Source: Methanosarcina sp. DH2 (GTDB lineage Archaea; Halobacteriota; Methanosarcinia; Methanosarcinales; Methanosarcinaceae). From it: 64,000 nt of DNA. The translations under genes were made by a program, and so were the position numbers. Numbering within the stretch: position 1 is the stretch's first letter; every line of letters begins with the position of its first letter. Below the pieces are notes generated by a model that saw only the letters and a program-made list of their open reading frames with translations, searched no databases and was not told the origin of the DNA. Positions 18,582-28,974 of this stretch are shown in pieces. The stretch lies in assembly GCF_020804225.1 (NCBI RefSeq), contig NZ_WJBI01000002.1:559417-623416 (forward strand), written 5' to 3'.

Positions 18582-18620
18582 CAAAAAAAAGAAAAAGCAA
18601 AGGGAAAACTCCTCTTTGCT
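18582..18620 (-). terminator. intrinsic-type terminator after mtrH
   Basis: On the minus strand AGCAAAG and CTTTGCT form a 7-bp stem (18614-18620 with 18596-18602), with two more G-C pairs possible, followed by a T-rich tract (18582-18595 as A on the plus strand). It lies 36 bp past the mtrH stop and probably ends the mtr transcript. Confidence 0.7.
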
Positions 18621-18655
18621 TCTGGGTCTTGCGATCCTTTCAATAATTTTTGAGC

Positions 18656-19606
18656 TTACGTAAGTTTGCTCACAGGGTGGTTTTCCAGATCTGAGATCTC
18701 GACGCCAAGTTCCTTTGCGGTTTCGCCAAGCATGATGTCCACCATGGCCACAGCAGGGAAGATCTGGCTCACGTTTTCGATCGGACCGTAGAGCAGGAAG
18801 TCAGAACCTGCAATTTGGGCAACAAGGTTGGTACCTATATCAGCAGGCATATAGATTGCCTTGGGGTCAGGCTGGGTCTTCTTGAACTTGCGGAGCCAGT
18901 CCCAGGCAGAGGCCATGTTGTGGTATCCACCGCCTACAGGCAAGCCGAGCTTTCCTTTAATTGTAGGAACTGAGCGGATTGTTGCGCCAGAACCTGCGCC
19001 AAGGGGCATTGCAGCGACATCGATAAGGGGAATCTTGATCCCACAGTCCTTGGCGACCTGGAGCATACCCTTTGTCTGCCCGGAGCCACCGACTTCAAGA
19101 ATGTCCATTTTTCCTTTTACGGTTGGGTCGGTTGCATTGAAAGCCAGAACTATTGCGGCTTCTACATCGCTCTCTGTGAGTATATCGATTTCTGACTGTT
19201 CGATACTTGCGTTAATGGAGTTGTGAATTGCCCTTTTTGCAACTCCTATTTCAGTACAGTACTGGGCTGCAGCTGCTCGCACTTCTCCGGCTGAAGAGTC
19301 GATCAGGAAAGGAGTCCTGTCGTCGATTTCAATAAACCAGTCGATGTAGCGCCTAATTGCTTCGGGAGTCTCGCCCACGATCTGGTTTACATAGGGGTTC
19401 CCGGTGGCATCACTCATTGACACCTGGGTATTCCACAGGGTTTCTGCGGCTGCCCTGTCAAAGAGACCCTTGTCCTCGTCGGTCACGATTTTGTGCCTTG
19501 CGTAGAACATGGTACTGACTAACACGGTCGGGTTTTCGCCCGGTTGTCCGCCGAACTTAACTCCACCTATCTCGTAAACTTCCTGTTTCCTGTCAAACTT
19601 GAACAT
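18656..19606 (-). CDS. mtrH: tetrahydromethanopterin S-methyltransferase subunit H
   Basis: MtrH (316 aa) is the soluble subunit that moves the methyl group from methyl-tetrahydro(sarcina)pterin to the corrinoid of the Mtr complex. It begins MFKFDRKQEVYEIGGVKFGG, the standard start, and has the TIM-barrel fold of pterin-dependent methyltransferases with the block EVGGSGQTKGM. It is the last gene of the mtr operon, 12 bp after mtrG, and is followed by a hairpin terminator. Length matches the family. Confidence 0.97.
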   Translation of the reverse strand: MFKFDRKQEVYEIGGVKFGGQPGENPTVLVSTMFYARHKIVTDEDKGLFDRAAAETLWNTQVSMSDATGNPYVNQIVGETPEAIRRYIDWFIEIDDRTPFLIDSSAGEVRAAAAQYCTEIGVAKRAIHNSINASIEQSEIDILTESDVEAAIVLAFNATDPTVKGKMDILEVGGSGQTKGMLQVAKDCGIKIPLIDVAAMPLGAGSGATIRSVPTIKGKLGLPVGGGYHNMASAWDWLRKFKKTQPDPKAIYMPADIGTNLVAQIAGSDFLLYGPIENVSQIFPAVAMVDIMLGETAKELGVEISDLENHPVSKLT

Positions 19607-19618
19607 TTTGATCCCTCA

Positions 19619-19840
19619 TTATATTGTGAACATTGATGATATCGTGGCATAGATCAGGAAGAGAAGCAGTCCTACCACTGCCCCGTACAGAATTCCGATG
19701 TCTCTTCCTACTTTCTTTCCGATTCTCTGTGCAACTTCACTGTTGACGAACTCAACCTTTTCATCGATCTTTTCGAGCCTTTTCATTACTTCGTTAAACT
19801 CAGCTGGATCTACAAATGCTGCTGGTGCTTTTCCATCCAT
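19619..19840 (-). CDS. mtrG: tetrahydromethanopterin S-methyltransferase subunit G
   Basis: This small subunit (73 aa) has a soluble helical N-terminal part (EFNEVMKRLEKIDEKVEF) and one C-terminal membrane helix (ILYGAVVGLLLFLIYA) that anchors it in the Mtr complex. I start at ATG 19840, which follows GAGGTGA. The open frame extends five codons upstream only through a TTG. It lies between mtrF and mtrH. Confidence 0.95.
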   Translation of the reverse strand: MDGKAPAAFVDPAEFNEVMKRLEKIDEKVEFVNSEVAQRIGKKVGRDIGILYGAVVGLLLFLIYATISSMFTI

Positions 19841-19857
19841 TGTTTCACCTCTCAAGC

Positions 19858-20076
19858 TTAGAGACCGGCCATTAACGGGAGTATGATTACCATCAGCAGT
19901 GAAAAGAGGAAGCCTGCTGCAAAGCCAATCATTCCGGTAGCCATTACCCCGGAATCCAGCTTCTGGTTCCTCGCGATCAGCTGTGCTCTGTACCGAATGC
20001 TCTCAACAGTAGCGTCAATTGCGCCCATCTGGGGGTTGAGCACCATTGGGACTCCTTTTCCGTATTCTTCTGCCAT
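19858..20076 (-). CDS. mtrF: tetrahydromethanopterin S-methyltransferase subunit F
   Basis: MtrF (72 aa) has an amphipathic N-terminal domain ([20 protein letters not shown]) and one C-terminal membrane helix rich in Leu and Met. The N-terminal half resembles the equivalent part of MtrA's membrane-proximal region, as known for this family. ATG 20076 is preferred over ATG 20082 because GGGAGGT then sits seven bases upstream. The earlier ATG would abut the ribosome site. Confidence 0.95.
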   Translation of the reverse strand: MAEEYGKGVPMVLNPQMGAIDATVESIRYRAQLIARNQKLDSGVMATGMIGFAAGFLFSLLMVIILPLMAGL

Positions 20077-20081
20077 TCTCA

Positions 20082-20804
20082 TTACCTCCCGAGCAGTAAC
20101 AACCCAAGCAGGGATATGGTTACTGTCAACCCGATCATGGCACCTTCAATCTTTCCTGCATGAATCCCTGAGTGGAACTTATTCAAGTTTCCTATATCAA
20201 GCATCCGGGCTTCGATGCCTTTCAGTCTGCTGCGAATGACTGCAATCTCACCGGAGACTGGTCTGATGACTCCAGCCTCTTCTTCTTCTTCTCCCTCGTC
20301 GCTGATTACTACGACCATTGGTTCTGCATCAAAGGCACCAGGGTCCTTTGCCACGAGTTCCCTTACCTTGGCTGTGATTGCACCCATGTCTTCTGTATCC
20401 AGCAGGTTTACGGTCTGGACCTGCTGCTGGAAGCGGGCAATTACCTCATCGTTCAGGTTTTCTACGTACGGAATGGCACCTACTGCACCTACAATTCTGT
20501 GATCTTTTACACCATTTTCATGGACCGCGAGCATTGCCTGTCCTGTAACGTGCCCTTTAACTTCAGCTCCTGTTACGATCAGGAATCTGATATTGGGGTT
20601 TGCAATTATGTCGGCAACGACCTTTTCTATACCCAGATTTTCGGTTTTACAGGATCCTGTAATTGCTGCTCCTGCATCGAGAATAGGCTTTCCGGGAAGG
20701 TGTGATGCGCAGGTAATGACTGCAACACAGCCCTTTACATCGCCTACTTCGTACTCTCCTTTCAGGATGGGCCATCCAGGTGCGGGTTCTCTTTTATTTA
20801 CCAT
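20082..20804 (-). CDS. mtrA: tetrahydromethanopterin S-methyltransferase subunit A
   Basis: MtrA (240 aa) carries the corrinoid that shuttles the methyl group between MtrH and coenzyme M. The histidine in VKGHVTGQA (residue 85) matches the lower cobalt ligand known from Methanothermobacter MtrA (His84). The soluble cobalamin domain fills residues 1-170, and a hydrophobic helix at the C-terminus anchors it. GGAGG precedes ATG 20804. It is the fifth gene of the operon. Confidence 0.97.
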   Translation of the reverse strand: MVNKREPAPGWPILKGEYEVGDVKGCVAVITCASHLPGKPILDAGAAITGSCKTENLGIEKVVADIIANPNIRFLIVTGAEVKGHVTGQAMLAVHENGVKDHRIVGAVGAIPYVENLNDEVIARFQQQVQTVNLLDTEDMGAITAKVRELVAKDPGAFDAEPMVVVISDEGEEEEEAGVIRPVSGEIAVIRSRLKGIEARMLDIGNLNKFHSGIHAGKIEGAMIGLTVTISLLGLLLLGR

Positions 20805-20805
20805 T

Positions 20806-21132
20806 TTACATACCTCCCTCGATCAGTCTCTGTATGAATATGATCAGGGCAAGCAGCCCGCTGAAGGCAAGACCTACAACGATTCCGTAGAACGCGTTTC
20901 CATAAATTCCTGCCATATAGGAGGTGTTCTCACGGCCAGGCCATGAGTTAAGGAGTGGTTTGCTGGGTGAAAGTGAGTTCAGCAGATCATCTGCAACCCC
21001 ATCAAGTTTGTCCATTCTTTCAAAGACAGGTTCCATGGAATAAAGAACCGAGTCCGCCCTTTCTTCTGCTACAGTTGCAGTGTCAGGGTCCATGACCAGA
21101 TGTACTTCGGGAGCTATGCGAATCATGCTCAT
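20806..21132 (-). CDS. mtrB: tetrahydromethanopterin S-methyltransferase subunit B
   Basis: MtrB (108 aa) has a soluble N-terminal segment ([18 protein letters not shown]) and one C-terminal membrane helix ([17 protein letters not shown]). It is a small structural subunit of the sodium-translocating complex. Its ATG overlaps the mtrC stop codon (ATGA), indicating translational coupling, and GGAGG lies seven bases upstream. Confidence 0.96.
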   Translation of the reverse strand: MSMIRIAPEVHLVMDPDTATVAEERADSVLYSMEPVFERMDKLDGVADDLLNSLSPSKPLLNSWPGRENTSYMAGIYGNAFYGIVVGLAFSGLLALIIFIQRLIEGGM

Positions 21133-21932
21133 TGCAATTCCTCCGCACTTGGCAACAGCCCAGTTCCAACAACCGAATGTGCATCTCTCTTGACAAACCC
21201 ATAGTACTTCATAAAGGCAACAGTCCAGATAACAAGTCCTACAGCGATGTTTAATCCGGCTGCCATCAATCCTTCATGGAGTGAAGACGCAAAACCTGTA
21301 ATTATCAGTGCAATGGCTGCCTTTTCAACAGCTACAGACAGAGTCCTGTCCTGCTTCTCGTCAGGGCCGAGATTTGCGTTGAAGGGGTGAAGGATTCCCA
21401 TACCGCCTATGATAAAGATCAGTGCAATGTATCCGTTGGCGACTACGTTCTCAATAACTGCGCCATATGTGAATTCTCCTGCAATGACAACGCTTAATCC
21501 TATAATTGCAAGAGTACCTGCACCTGCGATTTCCACCATGGCCTGTTCCATAATAGGAATACCCATCCCGATTACTTTGTTTGCAAGGACACCGATAACA
21601 GCGCCTATAATTGCTGCTGCAACGAAGGATACTATGGGTCCGGCAATGCCTCCCACGGAAAGCCCGAACAGGGCAGCGACGATTCCCATACCAAGGGCGA
21701 TCATACCAATAGATGGGACACCTGTACCAAGTCCGTAGCTTGCAACACGGCGAACCGCATCAGCACCCCAGACAATAGCGCAGATTGCTCCCAGGCCTCC
21801 GAAGAATGAAAACATTGGAGGCAAGAAGTGACCCAGGTAAATTCCTGCGAGACCGCCGACTGCACCTATAGCCATTATTGTTTGTGGAGGATACGCGGCA
21901 TTTGCTCCTCCTCCTGATCCACCTGCAGACAT
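21129..21932 (-). CDS. mtrC: tetrahydromethanopterin S-methyltransferase subunit C
   Basis: MtrC (267 aa) is one of three large integral membrane subunits that form the sodium path. The chain consists of successive Gly/Ala/Ile-rich hydrophobic helices, with a glycine/alanine-rich opening ([17 protein letters not shown]). It sits between mtrD and mtrB, overlapping mtrB by four bases. Length is normal. Confidence 0.96.
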   Translation of the reverse strand: MSAGGSGGGANAAYPPQTIMAIGAVGGLAGIYLGHFLPPMFSFFGGLGAICAIVWGADAVRRVASYGLGTGVPSIGMIALGMGIVAALFGLSVGGIAGPIVSFVAAAIIGAVIGVLANKVIGMGIPIMEQAMVEIAGAGTLAIIGLSVVIAGEFTYGAVIENVVANGYIALIFIIGGMGILHPFNANLGPDEKQDRTLSVAVEKAAIALIITGFASSLHEGLMAAGLNIAVGLVIWTVAFMKYYGFVKRDAHSVVGTGLLPSAEELQ

Positions 21933-21933
21933 T

Positions 21934-22683
21934 TTAGATCACTCCAAGCTGTGAAATTGCGATTACTGCCACAACGGCACAGAGTATAGTTGCGACAAAG
22001 GAAGATATTACCGCCTTTGGCCACTTCTTCCATTTCGGGTCGTGGAACCCTTCGATTGTACCTCCGATGTTATAGGAGGGGATCACAGCGTTCACGAAGA
22101 AGATACCTATTGCGAACATTGCAGCAATTCCTACAAGTTCATGCCCTGTAACAGAAGAGCTTGTGCCTGCGGTGAGGCCTGCCTTAAGTCCAACTTCTAT
22201 AAGAGCGTAGTATACGAGGGCTCCACCTATTCCACCAAGTAAGCCACCAATAACACCACTGACAAAAGAAACTGTTGGAAGTCCATGCCCCTCAGTACCC
22301 TGGGAGACATACAGGTCCTGTCTGTATTTTGTAATCGGGTCGACTTTTACCTTTGCTGAAGAAGGCACACAGCCCACACCATAGACGTAGACCCAGGTTC
22401 CGACAATCATGGTCACAGCGATCATGATCATTGCTCCCACTGCGCCCGATGCGAGAATCAGTGGAAGGTTATCTGTTACGTTCATCATGAATCCGGCACT
22501 TACAAGCCCTGTCAGGCCTGCTCCGGCTGCCAGCTGCACGGTACCTGTACCGATACCAGTTGCCTGAGCCATAGCTGCAGGTGCGCCACCTACAGGCACG
22601 AAGTGTACACTCCAGGAAATCAGGACGCCACCCAATATAATGTATATCATCGACACGATGTTATCCAAGAGAGCGTCGATCAT
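21934..22683 (-). CDS. mtrD: tetrahydromethanopterin S-methyltransferase subunit D
   Basis: MtrD (249 aa) is an integral membrane subunit with repeated small-residue helices. The N-terminal block IYIILGGVLISWSVHFVPVG is typical. It starts inside the end of mtrE (ATGA overlap). Together with MtrC and MtrE it forms the sodium-translocating membrane part of the complex. Confidence 0.96.
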   Translation of the reverse strand: MIDALLDNIVSMIYIILGGVLISWSVHFVPVGGAPAAMAQATGIGTGTVQLAAGAGLTGLVSAGFMMNVTDNLPLILASGAVGAMIMIAVTMIVGTWVYVYGVGCVPSSAKVKVDPITKYRQDLYVSQGTEGHGLPTVSFVSGVIGGLLGGIGGALVYYALIEVGLKAGLTAGTSSSVTGHELVGIAAMFAIGIFFVNAVIPSYNIGGTIEGFHDPKWKKWPKAVISSFVATILCAVVAVIAISQLGVI

Positions 22684-23594
22684 GCTGAGGCCTCCTCGGT
22701 CTTGTCTTCTTTGTAAGGTCCGAAAGCATTACGGGCTTTGACTTCAATTTTCCAGTTCCAGATAATTAAGATAAGGACAATGATGACACCTGCGACAACA
22801 GAGAACCAGCCTCTGGTAAGGCTTACTGCAGGATCAAAAACAGTTGTTACCCAGCTTCCAAGGAATACAGTCATACCAAAGGCAATACCTGTAACAGGGC
22901 CTCCGAATTTGGCACAGAACCAGGAGTTATCATACCCGTTCCTGACACCGGATTCTCCATATCTGACAATGTTTCCCGAGTTTGAAGCGTTGAGCCCGGA
23001 ACCGAACTCGAACTGCTGGAATTCACGCTCTGCACCGTAGTGGACGTCACCTGTAGATGAACCAATTGCACCTACTGTAATACCCCAGATAAATGCAAGC
23101 ATGGTTAATGGGAAGGGGTGTCCGAGAACGACGGTCATCAGATAAGACACGATAAGGATACAGAAAGTCGTTATGAAGGCGTATCCCATGATTACCGGGG
23201 TGTGACTTCTTATCATATCCAGATAAACTGGTTGTTTGAAACGCCTCTGACTGGCTGCACGCCCCATTGTAGATGTGACGGCAAAAGTGCCGTGAACGCA
23301 TGCTGCAACAAGAGCACCGATTACCAGTGCAAAGAGCGGAGATAACGTAAATTCACTTATTAATACTGTAGCTACGGCTGCACCGACCGAGCACATCAAT
23401 GCATTTGAGGGTGGTTCCCCCGATACCGCTTTATTATATATTCTGTGCGGAAACATCATTTGGGGAGCTAACTGGACCTGTGAGTTGGGATTACTCTGGG
23501 ATCCGACATCGGATTCTAGGTCTTCTGAGGCACCTGCAATGGTTGCAGCTACGCCAATAAGTGCCAGCACTCCCATGCCTATGAGTGGTTCCAT
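22680..23594 (-). CDS. mtrE: tetrahydromethanopterin S-methyltransferase subunit E
   Basis: MtrE (304 aa) is the first gene of the operon and the largest membrane subunit. The conserved cytoplasmic loop includes GDVHYGAEREFQQFEFGSG, a region rich in charged residues often discussed for ion binding. About six to seven hydrophobic helices surround it. AAAGGAGG sits seven bases before ATG 23594. A perfect 18-bp palindrome lies 18 bp upstream of the start. Confidence 0.97.
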   Translation of the reverse strand: MEPLIGMGVLALIGVAATIAGASEDLESDVGSQSNPNSQVQLAPQMMFPHRIYNKAVSGEPPSNALMCSVGAAVATVLISEFTLSPLFALVIGALVAACVHGTFAVTSTMGRAASQRRFKQPVYLDMIRSHTPVIMGYAFITTFCILIVSYLMTVVLGHPFPLTMLAFIWGITVGAIGSSTGDVHYGAEREFQQFEFGSGLNASNSGNIVRYGESGVRNGYDNSWFCAKFGGPVTGIAFGMTVFLGSWVTTVFDPAVSLTRGWFSVVAGVIIVLILIIWNWKIEVKARNAFGPYKEDKTEEASA

Positions 23595-23612
23595 TCATTT
23601 TCCTCCTTTATG

Positions 23613-23630
23613 TTATTAACATGTTAATAA
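23613..23630 (-). promoter_or_regulatory. perfect 18-bp palindrome in the mtr leader
   Basis: TTATTAACATGTTAATAA is identical to its reverse complement. It lies just upstream of the mtrE ribosome site (AAAGGAGG), inside what should be the 5' untranslated leader. It could be a repressor site or fold as an RNA hairpin next to the ribosome site. The function is inferred from position only. Confidence 0.55.
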
Positions 23631-24374
23631 GCTGGATTCAAAAACGTTATACATTTTTTTAGAATCGTCTGCCACATCATTGCAAATAAAAATGATGATG
23701 ACGAGCGTTAAAATTTGGATTAGAGAGGATCATTCATAAACCTTTCGAAATAAGGGCGCTTTTAAAATATTATTATATGATTATATATTATACAATCAAT
23801 TTTATAAGATGTATTGTACCCGTTAAAATAAGCAAAATCCTAAATATATATAAGAAAATAAATTATACTTCTTTCAGTATCATATAAAGATTCCGATTCT
23901 TACTAATGAATTTTTTTATTTATTTTTAAAAATATATTAACTATTTTTATAATAATCAGTTATCCTGATGTGGTTTTTATATTATTAAATTTTATATAAT
24001 GTATATCTCATCAATTTCCTGCATTTCTTCAGGGACAAAATGGATATTTTTTTCTGGTTCAGAAATTCTAATTATTTTTTACTGCCTCTATTTTCAATGA
24101 AAATATATTGCTAGAGATAAATCTATGTTTTTCTTAAGGAACTATTTATTAATTCTTTTAAAATGAAGGTCGGATAACAATTTATTATATATAAATATGT
24201 TGGCTATATTTCCATCTTTACAGGAACTTAACGCCTTCTGCCACGGATTAAATGTAAATCTCATTTTTTTTCCCTTTTTCACTCAAGTATTTTAATAAAT
24301 CTATACAGTTGAATGCGTTTTGATTATTATTGATGCCGCAAAAGGAATTTATATCTGGTCTCCTTGCTTAATGC
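23631..24374. other. AT-rich divergent control region (mtr / TIM-barrel gene)
   Basis: No gene. Several TATA-like runs occur on the minus strand, notably around 23769-23800 (TATTATATGATTATATATTA) and 23843-23880, which are candidates for the mtr promoter and would give a leader of over 100 nt. The right end serves the divergent gene at 24375. No tandem repeat is present, unlike most other long spacers here. Confidence 0.5.
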
Positions 24375-25181
24375 GTGATTTTCGGAGCATCATCCTTTGC
24401 TGGTTCCCTTCAGGAGCTGAAGGAAAATGTAGGGTCTATAGAATTATATGTCCCTAAGCTGGGAATTTACAATGGTTCAGTACTTGAAAAGAAAGAACTT
24501 GAACGTATCCTTGATGAAATGTCAACATATTGTTTCACAGGCACTGTTCACGCCCCTTATTCTGCAGCAGACCCAAGGTACCCTGCAGCCCTGCAGGTGG
24601 ATACTGCAAAAATGGGAGACCGGGAGTTTACTCTCCTTGAAGAGTCCATGGCAATTGCAAACAGGATAGGAGCCAGTGTAGTGGTGTTCCATCCTGGCAG
24701 GATTGGACCAGATAGGGAGAAATCCTTTGCTTCTATGATCAATAACCTAGGATCCCTTGCCTCTCTTGCTGAGGACTACGGAGTTATGCTGGGGCTTGAA
24801 AATAAAGAAGGAACAGATCTTTCAAATTTTTGCTGTGAAGCAGAAGAACTTTCCCGGACTATCGAAATTGTAGATTCAGAGCATCTTAAGGCTACTTTTG
24901 ATATCGGGCACGCAAACCTTACCTGCGGGGGGAATTCCGAAAAGCTCAGGGCTTTTATCAGGACTCTGCAGAAACATATTATTCACCTTCATTTGCATGA
25001 TAACAGTGGACAGTGGACAGAAAAATATGATGGGGACGAACATATGGTACCAGGAAAGGGATGTGTTGACTTCTCGGTTCTTAAACTGCTTTCCGACTAC
25101 CGGGGTGTCTATAATCTGGAAGTTTTCTCCGTGGAAGATGTTCAGCTTGGAAAGCAAGTCATCGAGAAAGCTCTATATTAA
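24375..25181 (+). CDS. sugar phosphate isomerase/epimerase family TIM-barrel protein
   Basis: This 268-residue protein is of the AP-endonuclease-2/xylose-isomerase-like family. Metal ligands typical of the fold are visible: VHAPY, VVFHPG, LGLENKEG, FDIGHANL, HLHLHDN and the late glutamate in YNLEVF. The start is GTG 24375; a TAA at 24369-24371 closes the frame directly upstream, so no longer protein is possible. The nearby ATG at 24371 is out of frame. Substrate unknown. It is divergent from mtr. Confidence 0.85.
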   Translation: MIFGASSFAGSLQELKENVGSIELYVPKLGIYNGSVLEKKELERILDEMSTYCFTGTVHAPYSAADPRYPAALQVDTAKMGDREFTLLEESMAIANRIGASVVVFHPGRIGPDREKSFASMINNLGSLASLAEDYGVMLGLENKEGTDLSNFCCEAEELSRTIEIVDSEHLKATFDIGHANLTCGGNSEKLRAFIRTLQKHIIHLHLHDNSGQWTEKYDGDEHMVPGKGCVDFSVLKLLSDYRGVYNLEVFSVEDVQLGKQVIEKALY

Positions 25182-25317
25182 AATTAAACCTTGGAGTTTG
25201 AATTTAACTTCAGAACTCGAATTTAATTTCATAACTAAGTCCAGAAAAAGAAATTAATGGCCGGATTCGTTTAGAATCTCAGCCTTTTTCAATACTTCTA
25301 CCTTCTTAATTATCTTT

Positions 25318-27237
25318 TTAATAGAAATCCAGTTTAACTCCTTTCTGGCCAAGCACTTTTTTGAGTTCTTCATAAGCAGTAAAAAGCTCTTTCCTCTGCC
25401 TTCCCACGGTTTCAAGTTTTGGTTCGGCTTTGAGCCAGATATCCTTCTCTCCGCTTCCTCTTGTAACAGCAACGCATGCAAGCATATCACCATGGGTCAG
25501 CCGGTATACTGAATCAAGCCCTGTTGGAGTAACCCATGCCGGAGAACTGGTTTTCAGCCTGTCCACAAGTTCATGCCAGTTGAGAGCCCCCGAAGCCTGG
25601 AGGTTAAGCTGAAGGTGGGTGCGCTCCCCTGTGACTTTTTCATCGATATTTTTGAGGAAAGCACTGTATGAGGGATCTGCTTCATTGATCTCACGGGTCT
25701 CGTAGCGGGCAAGCTCTTCGGCTTCCTCTTCGAAAAAGGGGGCAAGGTTAACCCTGTTTGAGGGCTTTGTCATAAAGGAGACTCCAAAGAAGGCAATAGC
25801 ACTCAGACCCATTCCCACGATAACACCGTGACTCATCAGTGCCGGGTGGACTGTTTCAAGGTAGGAAGGCGCCAGAGGTGGAGTCTTTATAAGATCCAGG
25901 GCTACAAGGGTTACCTGGACAACAAATCCGATTACCATCCCTGCAAATGCTCCTTCTTTTGTAGCTCTTTTCCAGTAAAGGCCTCCCATGAGGGGGAAGA
26001 AGTAGGAAGCGCTTGCAATAAATGTTGCAATGTGGATTGCATCGATAATATTGGGGATAACAAATGAGCCTGCGGTTGCAGCAAGTACAATGATGAGCAC
26101 GCTTATTCTGTTTACAACCAGCATCTCCTTCATTGTAGCATCAGGTTTTATGTATCTCTGGAAAATGTCCCTTGAGATACAGGAAGCTCCTGAGGTTGCA
26201 AATGTGTCCGCACATGACATGGAGGCCGCTGCAAGTCCGATTGCGCTGAGAGCTATTATCAGGGGAGTTGAGGCGAAACGTTCGCTGACAAAGGCAAGGA
26301 GCGCAGGTTCTGCCAGAGCCATGCCTGCAGGAAAACCCATTCCTGCGATCTCAGGGTAAATGGTGTTAAGGGCTATTGCAATTACAGCACATGCCGCGAA
26401 AACTACGGTTATCATAAGGGACCCTATGATCATCCCAAGCCGGGCTGATTTTGCATCCCTTGCAGCCCATACCTTTTGCCAGGGATCCTGTTCTGTAATC
26501 CAGCCCGGAACAATCGCCAGGACAAAGATAAGGACCATAGGAATACCAATTGAGAAGGGATTCCACCATACATCCGGTACGTTTCCGAAAAGCTCTGAGC
26601 TGCTTATTGCAGGAGTATCAAGGCCTCCGTCAGCTACTGCACCTACTGCGGCAAAAGCCATTGCTATTGTGAAGATTGCAAGGAAAGCAAACTGAATTAC
26701 ATCTGTCCAGACTACTGCCGAAAGCCCTCCCAGGGTTACGTAAAGGGAGACTGCAATCGCAACAATAGCTGCAGCATAAAGAGGATCGAGTCCGTAAAAG
26801 ACCTGAAGTACCAGGGAGAGCCCTGTAACATCTGCTACCGCGAAAAGAATCATCACTACAGTAATGATCAGAGCGATCGGCCACCGGACTGCGCTGCCAT
26901 AGCGCTGTTCCAGAAGTTCGGGTTGTGTGATTGCAGGCAGGTTCTTGATCTTCCCCACAAGCATCGCAATAATAAGGAGAGCGAGGATGTTCGGGGCAAC
27001 AAAAGCCCATACAGAGCCCATTCCCTGCAGCATGTAATACCCTATAACCGCAAGGATTCCTCCGGCTGTCAGCCAGGAGGCAGCAGCTGAAAACCCAAGA
27101 GCTGAAGGTCCTATCCTGCGTCCCGCGAGCCAGAAGTCAGTAACGGATTTCTGTTTTTTATTGAAGTACCAGCCAATAGCCACAAGTACGGCTATGTAGA
27201 CCGCAAGCAACACCAAGAAAATATTATAACCATCCAT
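25318..27237 (-). CDS. sodium:solute symporter (SSS family)
   Basis: This 639-residue protein has the SSS/LeuT-like transporter core in about 480 residues with some 13 hydrophobic helices. Family motifs include FWLAGRRIG after the first helix, AAASWLTAGG and GGLSAVVWTDVIQ. It most resembles PutP/PanF-type carriers, but the solute cannot be read from sequence. After the last helix there is a soluble tail of about 150 residues containing LARYETREINEADPSYSAF and, near the end, VGRQRKELFTAYEELKK, which is unusual for the plain transporter and may be regulatory. Confidence 0.88.
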   Translation of the reverse strand: MDGYNIFLVLLAVYIAVLVAIGWYFNKKQKSVTDFWLAGRRIGPSALGFSAAASWLTAGGILAVIGYYMLQGMGSVWAFVAPNILALLIIAMLVGKIKNLPAITQPELLEQRYGSAVRWPIALIITVVMILFAVADVTGLSLVLQVFYGLDPLYAAAIVAIAVSLYVTLGGLSAVVWTDVIQFAFLAIFTIAMAFAAVGAVADGGLDTPAISSSELFGNVPDVWWNPFSIGIPMVLIFVLAIVPGWITEQDPWQKVWAARDAKSARLGMIIGSLMITVVFAACAVIAIALNTIYPEIAGMGFPAGMALAEPALLAFVSERFASTPLIIALSAIGLAAASMSCADTFATSGASCISRDIFQRYIKPDATMKEMLVVNRISVLIIVLAATAGSFVIPNIIDAIHIATFIASASYFFPLMGGLYWKRATKEGAFAGMVIGFVVQVTLVALDLIKTPPLAPSYLETVHPALMSHGVIVGMGLSAIAFFGVSFMTKPSNRVNLAPFFEEEAEELARYETREINEADPSYSAFLKNIDEKVTGERTHLQLNLQASGALNWHELVDRLKTSSPAWVTPTGLDSVYRLTHGDMLACVAVTRGSGEKDIWLKAEPKLETVGRQRKELFTAYEELKKVLGQKGVKLDFY

Positions 27238-27470
27238 AAGGGCACCTTTAAAAGGATCAAATAATTTATATGAGTATTACCATTTTATAGAAATTTTCCT
27301 GAAATATTACAATCATTCAGGAATACTTTGCTTTTATATATTCTCATATTATTAAATCTGAATAAGTAAACTTTACTTTTATTCTACTATTTATTTATTC
27401 CTCAGATGCTTTACGAACTTCTTTTTACAAATAAATGCAAGTTAACTTGGGTTTATTCATTTTAATTTCC

Positions 27471-27583
27471 TTATTTTTATTCATGGATTCTTATTTTTAT
27501 TCATGGATTCTTATTTTTATTCACGGATTCTTATTTTGATCCATGGATTCTTATTTTGATCCATAGATTCTTACTTTGATTCT
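27471..27583. repeat. 20-bp tandem repeat, five and a half copies
   Basis: Units of TTATTTTTATTCATGGATTC repeat exactly at 27471, 27491, 27511, 27531 and 27551, with a few substitutions (TTTTGATCC in the last copies) and a partial sixth. It lies in the 507-bp spacer between the divergent symporter and wtpA. The rest of the spacer is AT-rich promoter sequence for both. Confidence 0.9.
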
Positions 27584-27721
27584 TGACTCCCAATTTCATT
27601 TTTTACATAAACCGATTTTTCCCAGGGAAAACGCTTTTTTAGGCTTCAGTTCCTTCTTTTTTGTTCATCATGATTTACATCACGTGAAAAAGCAGAGGTT
27701 TTACTCAAAAGGTTTATATTT

Positions 27722-28836
<1,115 letters not shown>

Positions 28837-28974
28837 ATTACAGGCTCTTATAGAATAAAGATGAGCTCTTTCCCTGGTCCTAAAACTACTTTAAACACCC
28901 TGGTATAACGAATTTCAGAAAGCAGGATTCAGGGAATTACTTAAAAACAAAAACGGCAGTAAAAGGGTATAAGA

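Noticed and set aside
25254-25493. Minus-strand frame overlapping the end of the symporter gene
   Set aside because: It lies in another frame of the same strand inside the symporter coding region, without independent support.
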